Source of the DNA: Desulfomicrobium macestii
GTDB taxonomy: Bacteria > Desulfobacterota > Desulfovibrionia > Desulfovibrionales > Desulfomicrobiaceae
Direction: 5' to 3'
Length of the DNA stretch: 64,000 bases
NCBI RefSeq assembly: GCF_014873765.1
Contig: NZ_JADBGG010000005.1
Location: 1-64,000, forward strand
Position numbers and translations under genes: made by a program. Under the pieces are notes generated by a model, which was not told the origin of the DNA, did no database searches, and saw nothing but the letters and a program-made list of their open reading frames with translations. Below, piece by piece: positions 7,897 through 17,409 of the stretch. How positions within the stretch are numbered: position 1 is the first letter of the stretch; each line of letters opens with the position of its first letter.

Positions 7897-8793
7897 TTAG
7901 CGCATCAGCAAAAGGCTGAGCGCCATGACCGCCATGCCGCCCACCAGTCCGAAGAGGCTGTCATGGCCTTCCCCGTAGGCCTGGCTGGTCGGCAGGAGTT
8001 CGTCGAGGCTGATGTAGACCATGATCCCGGCCACCCCTCCAAAAAGGATGCCCATGAGCTGCGGCGGCAGAACTCCGTCCGGCCCCCCGGCAAAATAGAG
8101 GATGCCGAGATAGGCGATGCCCGCCCCGATCGGTTCGGCCAGGCCGCTCAGGAAGGAATAGAAGAATGCCGTCCTGCGCTTCCCTGTGGCGTAGTAGATG
8201 GGCACGGACACGCTCACGCCCTCCGGAATATTGTGCAGGGCAATGGCGATGGCGATGGCGACACCAAGGCTTGGGTCATCGAGGGCGGCCAGAAAAGTGG
8301 CCAGTCCTTCGGGAAAATTGTGGATTCCGATGGCCAGCGCGGTGAAAAGCCCCATGCGCATGAGCTTTTTTTCATGGCCGGGCTGAGGCTTGAACGGAGT
8401 CTTGGCCGGACCGCAGCTGTTTTCCCCGATGTTCAAAAGGGTTGCGACCTTGCCATGCAGCCGGTCAGCCTCGGCTTCGGAAGGAATCTCATGCGGATTG
8501 GTCTCTTCGGGGATGAGGTTGTCGATGAGTCCTATGAGGAGCATGCCCCCGAAAAACGACCCCACGTTGACCCAATATCCAAGAGGATCCCCGTAATGGT
8601 TCACCAGGGATTCCTGCCCCTTGAAGAATATTTCCACAAAGGAGACATAGAGCATGACTCCCGCCGAAAACCCCGTGGCCACGGACAGAAAACGGTAGCT
8701 GGAAAGCTTGGCGGTAAAGGCTATGATGCTGCCTATTCCCGTGGCCAGGCCCGCAAACGTGGTCAGAGCCAGGGCAAACCATACGTCATTCAT
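7897..8793 (-). CDS. zupT: ZIP-family divalent metal transporter, ZupT-like
   Basis: Inner-membrane uptake of zinc and other divalent metals. The 298-residue protein has about eight hydrophobic helices. Two paired metal motifs are visible, [10 protein letters not shown] and [12 protein letters not shown], which form the binuclear site of ZIP proteins. Between helices 3 and 4 is a soluble loop of about 55 residues with a CGP motif; it is longer than in E. coli ZupT. Ribosome site AAGGAG before the ATG. It is followed on the same strand by no other gene, and the CNNM/CBS gene lies 21 bases upstream, so the two may be cotranscribed. Confidence 0.88.
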   Translation of the reverse strand: MNDVWFALALTTFAGLATGIGSIIAFTAKLSSYRFLSVATGFSAGVMLYVSFVEIFFKGQESLVNHYGDPLGYWVNVGSFFGGMLLIGLIDNLIPEETNPHEIPSEAEADRLHGKVATLLNIGENSCGPAKTPFKPQPGHEKKLMRMGLFTALAIGIHNFPEGLATFLAALDDPSLGVAIAIAIALHNIPEGVSVSVPIYYATGKRRTAFFYSFLSGLAEPIGAGIAYLGILYFAGGPDGVLPPQLMGILFGGVAGIMVYISLDELLPTSQAYGEGHDSLFGLVGGMAVMALSLLLMR

Positions 8794-8814
8794 GGGCGAG
8801 AACTCCTTGCTGCG

Positions 8815-9918
8815 TCACGGGCGGATATGTTTCTCGGACTCAATTTCCTGGTCCTGTTCCTGTTCGAAAATGCCCAACGAGCGAGCTCTTTTTTCCCACT
8901 GCTGCCGGGCCAGGGCCTGCATGTCGGCCACGCTGTCCATTTCATCCACGATTTCCATCCCAAAGAGGGTCTCAACCACATCCTCCAGCGTCACCACCCC
9001 CCGGGTTCCACCATATTCGTCCAAGACAATGGCCAAATGCTGACGCTTGTCGAGAAAGAATTCCAGCAGATCGGAAAGAGAGAGACTGTCGGGCACCGAC
9101 AGTATCGGACGTTTCAATGATTCCAGAGAACCCTCACAGCCCCCCTTGGACATGCAGATCAGCACCTCGTCCTTGAGCACAAGACCGGTGATGTCATCCA
9201 GATCCGCGCCGTAGACAGGCAACCTGGAAAACGGAGTCTTGGTGACAAAGGGCAGGGAGTCCGCGATGCTCATGTCCTGCTGAAGGGCCGTCATGACCGT
9301 GCGAGGAGTCATCACGGCGGTGATTGCCACGGAACCGAAACGGAAAATGTTGCGGATGATCCGTGACTCATGCTCCTCCAGATGTCCCGACTGCTCTCCG
9401 ATGCCGGCCATGGCGATGAATTCGTCGCGACTGAAGACATGCTCCCTTTTTCCCCGGGAGATCAGCTTGGTCAGCCCGTTGGAGAGCCAGACCAGGGGAA
9501 AGAGAATCCTGATCAACGCGCTGACGAAATATGCCGTCATTCCGGTCAACGACTGCCAGTAAATCGCGCCGATGGTCTTGGGCACGATCTCGGACAAAAA
9601 CAGGATGAGCAGCGTCATCACCGCCGAAAAAAGGCCGATCCACGCATTGCCGAAAACCACAAGCGCCTGCGCCCCGGCCACTATGGCGCCCACGGTGTGG
9701 GCGATGGTGTTCAGCGTCAGAATCGCGGACAGGGACTGGTCCACCTTGTCGAGGCGAAGCTGCGTCAGAACGTCCGCTCGCCCCGGATTCTTTTCCCGAA
9801 GACTCGCGATGTAGGACGGGGTGATGCTCAAGAGCACGGCCTCGGCCACGGAGCAAAGAAAAGAAAAGCCCAGCGCCAGAAAGACAACGAGGACAAGCAA
9901 CAGAAGATCCGCGCTCAT
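8815..9918 (-). CDS. CNNM/UPF0053 transmembrane protein with CBS pair (hemolysin-C-like)
   Basis: A 367-residue protein with a DUF21/CNNM membrane domain (residues about 1-180, hydrophobic segments beginning LLLLVLVVFLALGFSFLCS and the motif SEIVPKTIGA). Two CBS domains follow (VMTPRTVMTAL; VLDEYGGTRGVVTLEDVVE). Relatives are linked to magnesium or cobalt handling; specific transport is not shown here. The short acidic C-terminus replaces the usual CorC_HlyC domain. I chose ATG 9918, which has GGAGGA upstream, over an upstream in-frame start. Confidence 0.85.
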   Translation of the reverse strand: MSADLLLLVLVVFLALGFSFLCSVAEAVLLSITPSYIASLREKNPGRADVLTQLRLDKVDQSLSAILTLNTIAHTVGAIVAGAQALVVFGNAWIGLFSAVMTLLILFLSEIVPKTIGAIYWQSLTGMTAYFVSALIRILFPLVWLSNGLTKLISRGKREHVFSRDEFIAMAGIGEQSGHLEEHESRIIRNIFRFGSVAITAVMTPRTVMTALQQDMSIADSLPFVTKTPFSRLPVYGADLDDITGLVLKDEVLICMSKGGCEGSLESLKRPILSVPDSLSLSDLLEFFLDKRQHLAIVLDEYGGTRGVVTLEDVVETLFGMEIVDEMDSVADMQALARQQWEKRARSLGIFEQEQDQEIESEKHIRP

Positions 9919-10126
9919 GATCTGGATTCCTCCGGCGCGATGCGTTTCGCCGCAAGCGGCTGCCGCGACCGCGAGAAATGCGCCCGGAACATGCCTTGAG
10001 GCAACCTGCAAGAATGTGTGAGCAAATCCTCCTCCTTGATTCATGCGACATTTTTGAATCCATCCGGATCCGTAAGTTCTTGCAATTACCCCGGAATGTG
10101 GAGGCGGCACAAGCGATTTTGAACAC

Positions 10127-10160
10127 TTGACATATTTGCCCATGCGGATATGTTGCGGAC
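10127..10160 (+). promoter_or_regulatory. arsR promoter/operator
   Basis: TTGACA (10127-10132) and TATGTT (10149-10154), separated by 16 bases, form a good sigma-70 promoter. An imperfect dyad (CATATTTG at 10131 against CGGATATG further on) spans the spacer and -10 box, the expected place for an ArsR operator. The -10 box lies so close to the ATG at 10161 that the transcript could be nearly leaderless, and no Shine-Dalgarno sequence is visible. Confidence 0.6.
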
Positions 10161-10508
10161 ATGGAAAAAATAGCCGAAACACTCAAAGCCCTGTCCGATC
10201 CCACCCGACTGCGCATCGTCAGCCTGCTCCGACACGGCGAACTCTGCGTGTGCGATCTGACGGAAGCCCTGCAAACGCCGCAGTCCAAGGTCTCAAGGCA
10301 TCTGGCGTTTCTGAAGAACGCCGGTTGGGTCAAGGCACGCCGCAGCGGAAAATGGGTTTACTACCAACTCCTAGGCTCCGAGCCATCCCTGCAATCCTCG
10401 GTCGCCGAGGCCCTCACGACGCATATCGTGACACACCCCGTCTGCCTTGAGGACGACCGGCGATATTTTGACTTTCTTGCAACCAAATCGTCACAATCCT
10501 GTGACTGA
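10161..10508 (+). CDS. arsR: ArsR-family metalloregulator
   Basis: A 115-residue winged-helix repressor. The N-terminal helix LSDPTRLRIVSLL leads to ELCVCDL, the CxC metal-binding motif of arsenite/antimonite-sensing ArsR proteins, followed by the recognition helix SKVSRHLAFLKNAGWV. Expected to leave DNA when As(III) binds. An ArsC-like reductase follows 52 bases downstream. A third sensing Cys could be in the C-terminal part (HPVCLEDD or SQSCD). Confidence 0.9.
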   Translation: MEKIAETLKALSDPTRLRIVSLLRHGELCVCDLTEALQTPQSKVSRHLAFLKNAGWVKARRSGKWVYYQLLGSEPSLQSSVAEALTTHIVTHPVCLEDDRRYFDFLATKSSQSCD

Positions 10509-10560
10509 GACATCATAACTCCTCCATGTCCTGACCAATTCGCCAACCAGTGAGCTATCT

Positions 10561-11007
10561 GTGAAAATTCTCTTTTTATGCACAGGCAATTCATGCCGCA
10601 GCCAGATGGCCGAAGGCTGGGCCAAGCACTTGAAGAAAGGACAAGTGGAGGCCTGTTCCGCGGGCATCAAGCGCCACGGCATGAACCCCCATGCCGTGCG
10701 CGTCATGGAAGAGGCCGGAGTGGACATGAGCGGGCATTCATCCAAAACCCTGGACGAACTGCCGGACCAAAATTTCGAGGTGGTGGTCACGTTGTGCGGA
10801 CATGCAAATGAAACCTGCCCCTTCTTTCCAGGACAGGTCAGGCGTGTGCACCGGGGCTTTGACGATCCTCCGAGCCTGTGCGCGGAAATGACGAATGAAG
10901 ATGAGATCCTGGCGGTCTACCGGAGGGTACGCGACGAAATCCGGGATTTCGTGGCCGGATTGCCGCAAACCCTGGACGCGGAGCAAGCCGGAACAAACGA
11001 CCTATGA
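10561..11007 (+). CDS. arsC: Arsenate reductase, low-molecular-weight phosphatase type
   Basis: Reduces arsenate to arsenite. The 148-residue sequence has the P-loop CTGNSCRSQMAEG (Cys7-X5-Arg13) and the redox pair Cys79 and Cys86 in TLCGHANETC, as in the thioredoxin-coupled pI258 type, plus the acid loop HRGFDDPP. The GTG start at 10561 begins directly with the first beta strand MKILFLCTGN. No ArsB, Acr3 or ArsA gene is adjacent, so efflux of arsenite must be encoded elsewhere. Its 3' end overlaps the convergent kinase gene by six bases. Confidence 0.88.
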   Translation: MKILFLCTGNSCRSQMAEGWAKHLKKGQVEACSAGIKRHGMNPHAVRVMEEAGVDMSGHSSKTLDELPDQNFEVVVTLCGHANETCPFFPGQVRRVHRGFDDPPSLCAEMTNEDEILAVYRRVRDEIRDFVAGLPQTLDAEQAGTNDL

Positions 11008-12234
11008 CGGGGTTTCGGACAAGGCAGCGGCTCTGTCCGGATCCTTGGGCAAAGTCGGCATGAATACGACGCCCTGCCCGGGGCTGGTCTCCAGCAGGAT
11101 GGACCCTCTCAAGGTCTGGGTGACCAGATTGTAGACAATGTTCATGCCCAGACCCGTTCCTCCAGATCCGCGCGTGGTGGTGTAAAACGGATCGTAGATC
11201 CGCTCCTTTTGCTCACGGTCCATGCCCATGCCCGTATCGCGATAGGTCAGCAAAACTTTTTCGCCAGCAGACTCCACATTGATGGATATCTCCCCGGGCC
11301 GTCCGTCCGCGAAACCGTGGATAAGCGAGTTCATGATCAGGTTGGTCATGATCTGCATGATCGCCCCGGGGTAGGAATCAAGGATCAGGTCATCGGGGCA
11401 CTGCATTCGCACCTGATGCGGGGTGCGCTTGAACTGAGGCCGCAGGCTCAGGAGAATCTGTTCCAGATAATTCTTCATCTCGAAGGCGCGCTTCTCTTCG
11501 GAACTCTGATCCGCGGCGACCTTCTTGAAGCTCTGCACCAGCTCAGCGGCCCGCTCCAGATTGGAAAGCACCGATCCGGAAGATTCCTCGGCCAGGGCCA
11601 GGTACTTCTCCAGATCCGAACGCTTCATATCCCCCTTCTCGTATAGCTCCCGCAACTGCCGCGTCCGTTCGGACAGAAAGGACGCCGCCGTGACGCTCAC
11701 CCCGATGGGCGTGTTCACCTCATGGGCCACCCCTGCCACCAGATCGCCCAGAGCCGCCATTTTGGCCGACTGGATCATCTCCTTCTGGGTGCGGTGCAAT
11801 TTTTCAAGGGATTCCTCAAGACTCTGCTGGTACTCCCGGTTCTGACGCTGCAGCCTGGCCCGCTCAAGGCAAGTCTCCACGGAATGCAGGAGGATATTCA
11901 TGTCCTGGATGGGCTTGACCAGATAATCCCAGGCGCCGCGCCGCAATGCCTCGACCACGTCGCGGATGTCTCCGGCCCCGGAAACCACCATGATGGGCGT
12001 CTGCGGGGAGAGCTCCCGCACCTTGGCCAGAACCTGCAATCCGTCCATGCGCGGCATGCGCAGATCCACCAGGATCAGATCGGGCCGGTTGGCCGCAAAG
12101 ACTTCCAGGCCCTGCTGACCGTCCCCGGCCTGCAGCACGCCGTATCCGAAGTCCTCAAGAAAATTAGCCAGACTTTCGCGCACCGCCTGATCGTCGTCGA
12201 TGGTCAGGACCACGGGCCTCCCATCTTGGTTCAT
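11002..12234 (-). CDS. Receiver domain fused to histidine kinase
   Basis: A 410-residue cytoplasmic protein. Residues about 8-120 form a receiver domain (acidic pair DDD, phosphoacceptor Asp in LILVDLRMPRMDG, Lys in YLVKPI). A coiled-coil linker (residues about 125-160) leads to a dimerisation helix with the phospho-His in GDLVAGVAHEVNTP. The ATPase domain has DTGMGM and GGTGLGMNI boxes. It ends a three-gene run and overlaps the preceding receiver gene by four bases. Signal and output gene are unknown. Confidence 0.88.
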   Translation of the reverse strand: MNQDGRPVVLTIDDDQAVRESLANFLEDFGYGVLQAGDGQQGLEVFAANRPDLILVDLRMPRMDGLQVLAKVRELSPQTPIMVVSGAGDIRDVVEALRRGAWDYLVKPIQDMNILLHSVETCLERARLQRQNREYQQSLEESLEKLHRTQKEMIQSAKMAALGDLVAGVAHEVNTPIGVSVTAASFLSERTRQLRELYEKGDMKRSDLEKYLALAEESSGSVLSNLERAAELVQSFKKVAADQSSEEKRAFEMKNYLEQILLSLRPQFKRTPHQVRMQCPDDLILDSYPGAIMQIMTNLIMNSLIHGFADGRPGEISINVESAGEKVLLTYRDTGMGMDREQKERIYDPFYTTTRGSGGTGLGMNIVYNLVTQTLRGSILLETSPGQGVVFMPTLPKDPDRAAALSETPS

Positions 12235-12638
12235 GACCTGCCCTCCGCGACCTTTTCCAGAATAAGGGTCTCGAAAATGCCCATATCCAGGACCGGCTTG
12301 AAAAGCACCTCGCGCTCCGTCAGGCCGATGGCCCGCAATTCATTGTCCAGCTGAAAATCCGTGGAGCCTGTATGGATCAGACAGCGCACCGAAGGATGCA
12401 GGACGTGCAGCCTCTTGATGAACTCCAGACCGTCAATGCCTCCAAGACGGATGTCCACCACAGCCACCGCGACGTCGCCAAGCTCGGGAAGTTCAAGGGC
12501 GTCCTCCGCGCTCTCGGCCGTCAACGTGCCAAAACCGCAGTCCATCAGGTACTCGGCCAGACTCTCCCGAATGTTCGGTTCGTCGTCCAGAACGAGCACC
12601 GTTACCGTGCTTTGAGTGATCGTGTTCTCCGACATCAT
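12231..12638 (-). CDS. Stand-alone response regulator receiver
   Basis: A 135-residue single-domain receiver: acidic residues in VLVLDDEPN, phosphoacceptor Asp in VVDIRLGGIDG, Thr in IHTGST and Lys in LFKPV. There is no output domain, so it probably passes phosphate between the two kinases of this cluster or acts by protein contact. Starts and stops overlap both neighbours by four bases, indicating translational coupling. Confidence 0.88.
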   Translation of the reverse strand: MMSENTITQSTVTVLVLDDEPNIRESLAEYLMDCGFGTLTAESAEDALELPELGDVAVAVVDIRLGGIDGLEFIKRLHVLHPSVRCLIHTGSTDFQLDNELRAIGLTEREVLFKPVLDMGIFETLILEKVAEGRS

Positions 12639-14533
12639 GAAGCTCCGCCGATGGTTTTATCCACCGGAGTGAGAGGCAGATGGATGATGAAGACGGAACC
12701 CTTGCCGGGGCTGGATTCCACATCGATCCTGCCGCCATGGTTTTCAACTATCAGGAAATAGGAAACCGAGAGGCCAAGGCCGGTGCCTTCCCCCACCCGC
12801 TTGGTGGTGAAAAACGGCTCGAAAACCCTCTTGCGCAACTCTTCGGACATGCCCGGCCCGTTGTCCTCGATCTCGATCCGAACCTCCGTGCCGGCGCCCA
12901 TGACGCGCAGGATGAAACAGGGAGGACGGTCCTGGGAACCCATGGCTTGGGCCCCGTTGCGGATCAGGTTGAAAAAGACCTGCTGGATCTTGCTTTCCTC
13001 GCAATGGACCAGCGGCAGATTCTCCTCGTACTCGCGCTCGATCCTGATCTTTCGAAAGTCGTACTGCTTTTTGAGATCGTAGTCATTGGCCGCAAGCTCG
13101 AGAGTGCGGTCCAGGAGAGCCGGAATGTCGACCTCGGCCATGCGCAAATTGTTCTTGCGGCTGAAAGAGAGCATGTTCTCCACGATCCGCGCCGCGCGCA
13201 AGCCCGAATCCATGATCGAGTCCATCATACGCAGGCAGCCACGCCGTTCGAAGTAGGTACTGATCAGCTCCATGTCCGTGCCCAGTTCTTCCGCCAGCTT
13301 CCTGTTCGCGGGCAACTCGGGGGAAATCCTGTTCCTGATGACCTGCCCGTTTTGCAGAATTCCGGCCAGGGGATTGTTGATCTCGTGGGCCATGCCCGCA
13401 GCCAGGCCTCCTACGGAAATCATTTTCTCCGACTGGATGAGCATCTCTTCGAGCCGCACCCGTTCCGTGGCATCGTCAATACGGATGACCGCGCCCTGCA
13501 CGTCGTTGGTCATCAGGGGATAGACCGTGACATCCACATATTCGACCACCACGTCTTCGTTTTTCCTGGGCACCTTGGGTATCTTGACCGGAAGGTTGGT
13601 GTTCACTGCAGCCCTGATCTGCTCCATGCTGACCGGAGCCCCGGGAAATACGTCCGTGACCTGACGGCCCATGGCAGCTTCCACCGAAACGCCGGTTTTG
13701 AGCACCGCCTGCTGGTTCCACTGGGTGATACGTCCATCCACATCGACAGAGACCAGGATCGAGGGCATCGAATCAAGAATGTTGCGGATGTACCCTTCCG
13801 CCTCCTTGAGCTTCTTTTCGGCGTCTTCCCTTTGCTTGATATCCCGGAGCAGGTTTTCGCGCATGTCGTTGAAGGCGCGAACCACGATGTCGATCTCGTC
13901 GGGCCGGGACGAGGACTTGTCCAGCAAGAGCGGCTCCTGCAGCCTGTCGATGGTCAGTCCGGAAGTGTAGAGAGCCATCCGACGCAAATGACGCGTGACC
14001 AGCATGTAAAAGATGAAAACGACAAGGATGGCCACCAGGAAGATCTGCACGCCCTGGGTGATGCCGATGACCAGGCTCTTGTCCAGAAGTCTGCGCCACA
14101 AGGCGCTCTTGTCGGCGGCCACGACGAGGGTGCCGATCATGTCGATGCGGTCCAGCACCCTGTACTGGAGAGGAAACTTCCGAACGATCAGGTTCTTTTC
14201 CTCGGCCTGCGCGCCACGAAAATACCGTATCCCTTCCGGAGTGATGACCTCGGCGTACATCATGTCGCGCATCTCCAGAACCCCTTCGAGCTGAACCAGG
14301 ATCTGCACCTCGTCCAGATGCCACAGGGCGCTGGTCAGGCTGGACAAACGCGATGTGCGGATCTGTTCCAGCTGTGAAAGCATGGCTTCCCTGTCGTTGC
14401 GGTAATCGAAAGTGAGCTGCACCACCGTTCCAAGCACGGTGAACACGGTACTCCCGAGAAGGATCCAGAGCAGCAGCTTGCGACCCAGGCGACCGCTGAC
14501 GTCGGTTGGAAGAATTCTTGAGGAGGTCGCCAT
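12635..14533 (-). CDS. Membrane sensor histidine kinase (periplasmic sensor, HAMP, PAS)
   Basis: A 632-residue kinase. A first membrane helix at about residues 18-40 and a second near residues 170-190 enclose a small periplasmic domain. A HAMP segment and a PAS domain (NILDSMPSILVSVDVDGRI) follow, then a HisKA helix with GLAAGMAHEINNPLAGIL and an ATPase domain (EDNGPGMS, GEGTGLGLSV). First gene of the three-gene two-component run. I chose ATG 14533; an in-frame start 33 codons upstream would add a low-complexity, basic extension. Confidence 0.88.
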   Translation of the reverse strand: MATSSRILPTDVSGRLGRKLLLWILLGSTVFTVLGTVVQLTFDYRNDREAMLSQLEQIRTSRLSSLTSALWHLDEVQILVQLEGVLEMRDMMYAEVITPEGIRYFRGAQAEEKNLIVRKFPLQYRVLDRIDMIGTLVVAADKSALWRRLLDKSLVIGITQGVQIFLVAILVVFIFYMLVTRHLRRMALYTSGLTIDRLQEPLLLDKSSSRPDEIDIVVRAFNDMRENLLRDIKQREDAEKKLKEAEGYIRNILDSMPSILVSVDVDGRITQWNQQAVLKTGVSVEAAMGRQVTDVFPGAPVSMEQIRAAVNTNLPVKIPKVPRKNEDVVVEYVDVTVYPLMTNDVQGAVIRIDDATERVRLEEMLIQSEKMISVGGLAAGMAHEINNPLAGILQNGQVIRNRISPELPANRKLAEELGTDMELISTYFERRGCLRMMDSIMDSGLRAARIVENMLSFSRKNNLRMAEVDIPALLDRTLELAANDYDLKKQYDFRKIRIEREYEENLPLVHCEESKIQQVFFNLIRNGAQAMGSQDRPPCFILRVMGAGTEVRIEIEDNGPGMSEELRKRVFEPFFTTKRVGEGTGLGLSVSYFLIVENHGGRIDVESSPGKGSVFIIHLPLTPVDKTIGGAS

Positions 14534-14665
14534 CTGCCCACCGCTGAAAGTTTGACTCCACACATGCCCGAGCGGAAAAAACCGACTCTGACCTTTCTTT
14601 TTTAAACATATCGGCAAGGCTTTGAAAAGCAAAACTCTTCTCCGCCAGGAAGGAACGGACGCCCC

Positions 14666-15352
14666 TTACGGAAAAATGATGGAGAGGATGACGATCACGA
14701 CCAGGGACGGCAGCAGGCTGGATAGGCGAATGGCCGTCAGCCCCAGCAGGTTGATGCCTATGCCAAGAATCAGGGTCCCGCCGGTGGCCGTGAGCTGGGC
14801 GATGAGATAATCCGAAAAATACGACTGAAAGGACCCGGCGAAAAGGGTCAGAAGGCCCTGGTAGACAAGGACCGGCAAGGCGGAAAAGAGCACCCCCGCA
14901 CCGTAGGTCGAAGCCAGGGCGATGGAGGCGAATCCGTCCAAAAGCGCCTTGGTGAAAAGGATAGAGTGATCGCCTCGAATGCCCTCGTCAAAAGAGCCGA
15001 GAATGGCCATGGCACCGATGCAGTAGATCAGGGACGCGTTGACCATGCCGTCCACGAAACGGGTGTTGTTTGAGCGCACCAGACCCTTGAGCTTGCTGGC
15101 CAGGCCCGCAAAGCGGTCTTCGAGCCGCAGGGCCTCGCCCATCACCCCGCCGATAAGGACGCTAAGAACCACAAGCAGCCCGTTCTTTCCCTGCAGAGCC
15201 ATCTGCATGCCGATGACCAGAACGCAAAGCCCGAGGCCCTGAAAAACGACCTGCCGCATTTTTTCCGGCAAACGGCCATGCAAAAGCAGCCCCAAAGCGC
15301 CACCGACCAAAATGGCCAGCGCGTTGATCACCGAACCGAGGGGAAAAACCAT
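14666..15352 (-). CDS. DUF554 family membrane protein (YqgA/YdfK-like)
   Basis: A 228-residue hydrophobic protein with about seven membrane segments, beginning LGSVINALAILVGGALGLLL, with the family-typical GLGLCVLVIGMQMAL and IGAMAILGSFDEG. No biochemical function is established for DUF554. ATG 15352 is preferred over a GTG five codons upstream because GGAG lies nine bases before it. It sits alone between the amidase terminator and the kinase cluster. Confidence 0.82.
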   Translation of the reverse strand: MVFPLGSVINALAILVGGALGLLLHGRLPEKMRQVVFQGLGLCVLVIGMQMALQGKNGLLVVLSVLIGGVMGEALRLEDRFAGLASKLKGLVRSNNTRFVDGMVNASLIYCIGAMAILGSFDEGIRGDHSILFTKALLDGFASIALASTYGAGVLFSALPVLVYQGLLTLFAGSFQSYFSDYLIAQLTATGGTLILGIGINLLGLTAIRLSSLLPSLVVIVILSIIFP

Positions 15353-15378
15353 GACACGTGACTCCACTGCGAATTGTT

Positions 15379-15418
15379 AAAAAAAGACCGCCCAACCCCA
15401 AAACGGAGCGTGGGCGGC
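15379..15418 (-). terminator. Rho-independent terminator of the amidase operon
   Basis: Read on the minus strand: stem CCGCCCA...TGGGCGG (15411-15417 with 15388-15394), followed by a run of seven T (15379-15385). It lies 25 bases beyond the amidase stop and ends the minus-strand run that begins at 23459. Confidence 0.8.
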
Positions 15419-15442
15419 AAAAATCTCGCCAGAAACGATTTC

Positions 15443-17407
15443 TCAGGATTTGCCCGATGAGTTGAGGGCAAATCGTTCCAGTTTCTTTTTGTACGCCAGC
15501 ACCCCGCGCGTCAGACCTTGAGCCATGCTTTTGAGATAGGCGTCCGTGTTGAGTCTGCCCGCCTCCTTGGCATTGGTCAGGTAGCCGAGCTCCACCAGAA
15601 TGGATGGCATGCGCGCCCCGGTCAGGACGTAGAAAAACGCGCCCTTGGAGCCGTGGCTGGAGAGAGCGTACTTGGAACGCATGATCCGCAAAGTCTCCTC
15701 TTCGACAAGGGCCGCCATCTGCCGCGACTCGTTGATCTTGGAATTGAGCATGAGGTCCGAGAGAATGAACTGCATGTCGCTTATCTTCTTGGCGGACACG
15801 CCGTTTTCACGGGCCGCGACACGCACGGCCTGTGCGTCGGTGGCCAGGTTCAGGTAGTAGACCTCAAGGCCGTTGACTGTCTTATCCTTGTGCGCGTTGC
15901 AATGGATGGAAATGAACAGGTCCGCGTTCTTGGCGTTGGCCATGGCGGTGCGCTCCTCCAGAGGGATGAATGTGTCCCCGGTGCGCGTATAATGCACCTC
16001 GAAGCCCTGCTCCTTGAGCATCTCCCCCAGAATCTTGGCCATGCGCAAATTGAGTTTTTTTTCATGAAGACCGTTGGCCACTGCGCCAGGGTCCTTGCCG
16101 CCATGTCCGGCATCGATCATGATGGTGCGTACCTTGAGCCCGAGCTGTTCGACCAGGGATCCGGTATATTTTTTCTGCGTCGAACTGACCTTGATCTCCG
16201 GCGTCTTGGCAGCCGGGGGGCTAGTCCCCTTGGCTGCCGCCTGAACCGGGGGCTTGGTCTTCGCGGCCGTGCTCTTGGTCGCCGGAATCTTGCCGGCCTG
16301 CTTTACCGCGGCGTCCTTCTTGGAGGAGGCGGGTTGCGCCTGTTTTGCCTGCAACTCGGCCAGTGCCGCCTGAACATGGTCCACCTCCACGTCCGAAGCG
16401 GCGGCAACGGCCCCGGACTTTTGAGTGGTCCCACCGGCAGCACCGTATATGTCGATGACCACGCGGTACGGCTCAGGCAGGGTAAAAACCCGATAGTGAT
16501 CCATCGCCATCAGATCGAAGGTGATGAGCGCTCCTCCGGCCGGATCCGGAGCAACCTGAATCTTGGAAAGGATTCCGTCCTCGATACTGCGCACGGGCAT
16601 GACGTCGGCCGCGATACCGGCCTGCTGCAGCGTGATCTGCAACTGCTTGTTGCCGTTTTTGGCCTTCTCGACGAGCGCCCGTTCATAGTGTGCATCCTGG
16701 GTGATATCCATGACCACCCGGGTATAGTCCGGACTGGACCAGTGGCGGATGCCAAGCAGGGTCAGCCCGTCCTTGAGCTTTGCCGCCGGAACAGCGGCCT
16801 GCTTCGGAATCACGGCTGGTTTTGTGCCTGCGGATTGTGGCTGCTCGGGCGTTGTCTGTTCGGGCTTCGCCTGGGCAGACGCCTCGGGCCTTGCCGGTTC
16901 ACCGCCCTGAATTCGCGCCAGGAGCTCGCGAGCCTCGGAGACCTTGTCGCCTTTGGGGTAGTCGTCGATGACGGCCTGTAAAACCCTGGCTGCCCGAGCG
17001 GAATCCTTGAACTGTTCCAGCCAGACCAGCCCCATGCGGAACAGGGCGTCATCGGCCCAGCCATGCTTCTTGTAAACGGCGAGCATGCGGTCGTAGGCTT
17101 CGAGCGCCTTGAGCCGGTCGGTCCGGGAAAAAGAGCGGCGGGCCAGCTCCTCATAGCATCTGCCGAGAAAAAACATGGAGCGGGGCGCATACTCGCTTTT
17201 GGGATCAGCCCCAAGAGAGCGCAAAAACGGCTTCATGACCGCTTCCCACTCCGCCCGCAGCCCGGCCCTTTTTTCGTTGGCCAGCAATGAATTGAAGGCG
17301 GTGACCCCGCGCGTGTACTCGCTCTTGGCCGAAGCCAGGGCAACACAGGCAAACCCAAGCACCAGCACCAGGGCAAAAACGATTCCAAGCGGTTTTCGTA
17401 AAGACAT
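15443..17407 (-). CDS. amiC: N-acetylmuramoyl-L-alanine amidase, AmiC type with AMIN domain
   Basis: Periplasmic zinc amidase cleaving the stem peptide from septal peptidoglycan. The 654-residue protein has a signal peptide (residues about 1-26) and an N-terminal TPR-like region of about 140 residues (FLGRCYEELARRSF). A Pro/Ala/Lys/Gln-rich linker leads to an AMIN domain (HWSSPDYTRVVMDI), a second low-complexity linker, and a C-terminal Amidase_3 domain with zinc and catalytic residues in IDAGHGGKDPG, ADLFISIHCNAH and VELGYLTN. Much longer than E. coli AmiC (about 420) because of the TPR region and linkers. A degenerate EnvC-like LytM gene at 56020 is a possible activator. Start lies two bases after the glmS stop. 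Confidence 0.92.
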   Translation of the reverse strand: MSLRKPLGIVFALVLVLGFACVALASAKSEYTRGVTAFNSLLANEKRAGLRAEWEAVMKPFLRSLGADPKSEYAPRSMFFLGRCYEELARRSFSRTDRLKALEAYDRMLAVYKKHGWADDALFRMGLVWLEQFKDSARAARVLQAVIDDYPKGDKVSEARELLARIQGGEPARPEASAQAKPEQTTPEQPQSAGTKPAVIPKQAAVPAAKLKDGLTLLGIRHWSSPDYTRVVMDITQDAHYERALVEKAKNGNKQLQITLQQAGIAADVMPVRSIEDGILSKIQVAPDPAGGALITFDLMAMDHYRVFTLPEPYRVVIDIYGAAGGTTQKSGAVAAASDVEVDHVQAALAELQAKQAQPASSKKDAAVKQAGKIPATKSTAAKTKPPVQAAAKGTSPPAAKTPEIKVSSTQKKYTGSLVEQLGLKVRTIMIDAGHGGKDPGAVANGLHEKKLNLRMAKILGEMLKEQGFEVHYTRTGDTFIPLEERTAMANAKNADLFISIHCNAHKDKTVNGLEVYYLNLATDAQAVRVAARENGVSAKKISDMQFILSDLMLNSKINESRQMAALVEEETLRIMRSKYALSSHGSKGAFFYVLTGARMPSILVELGYLTNAKEAGRLNTDAYLKSMAQGLTRGVLAYKKKLERFALNSSGKS

Positions 17408-17409
17408 CC

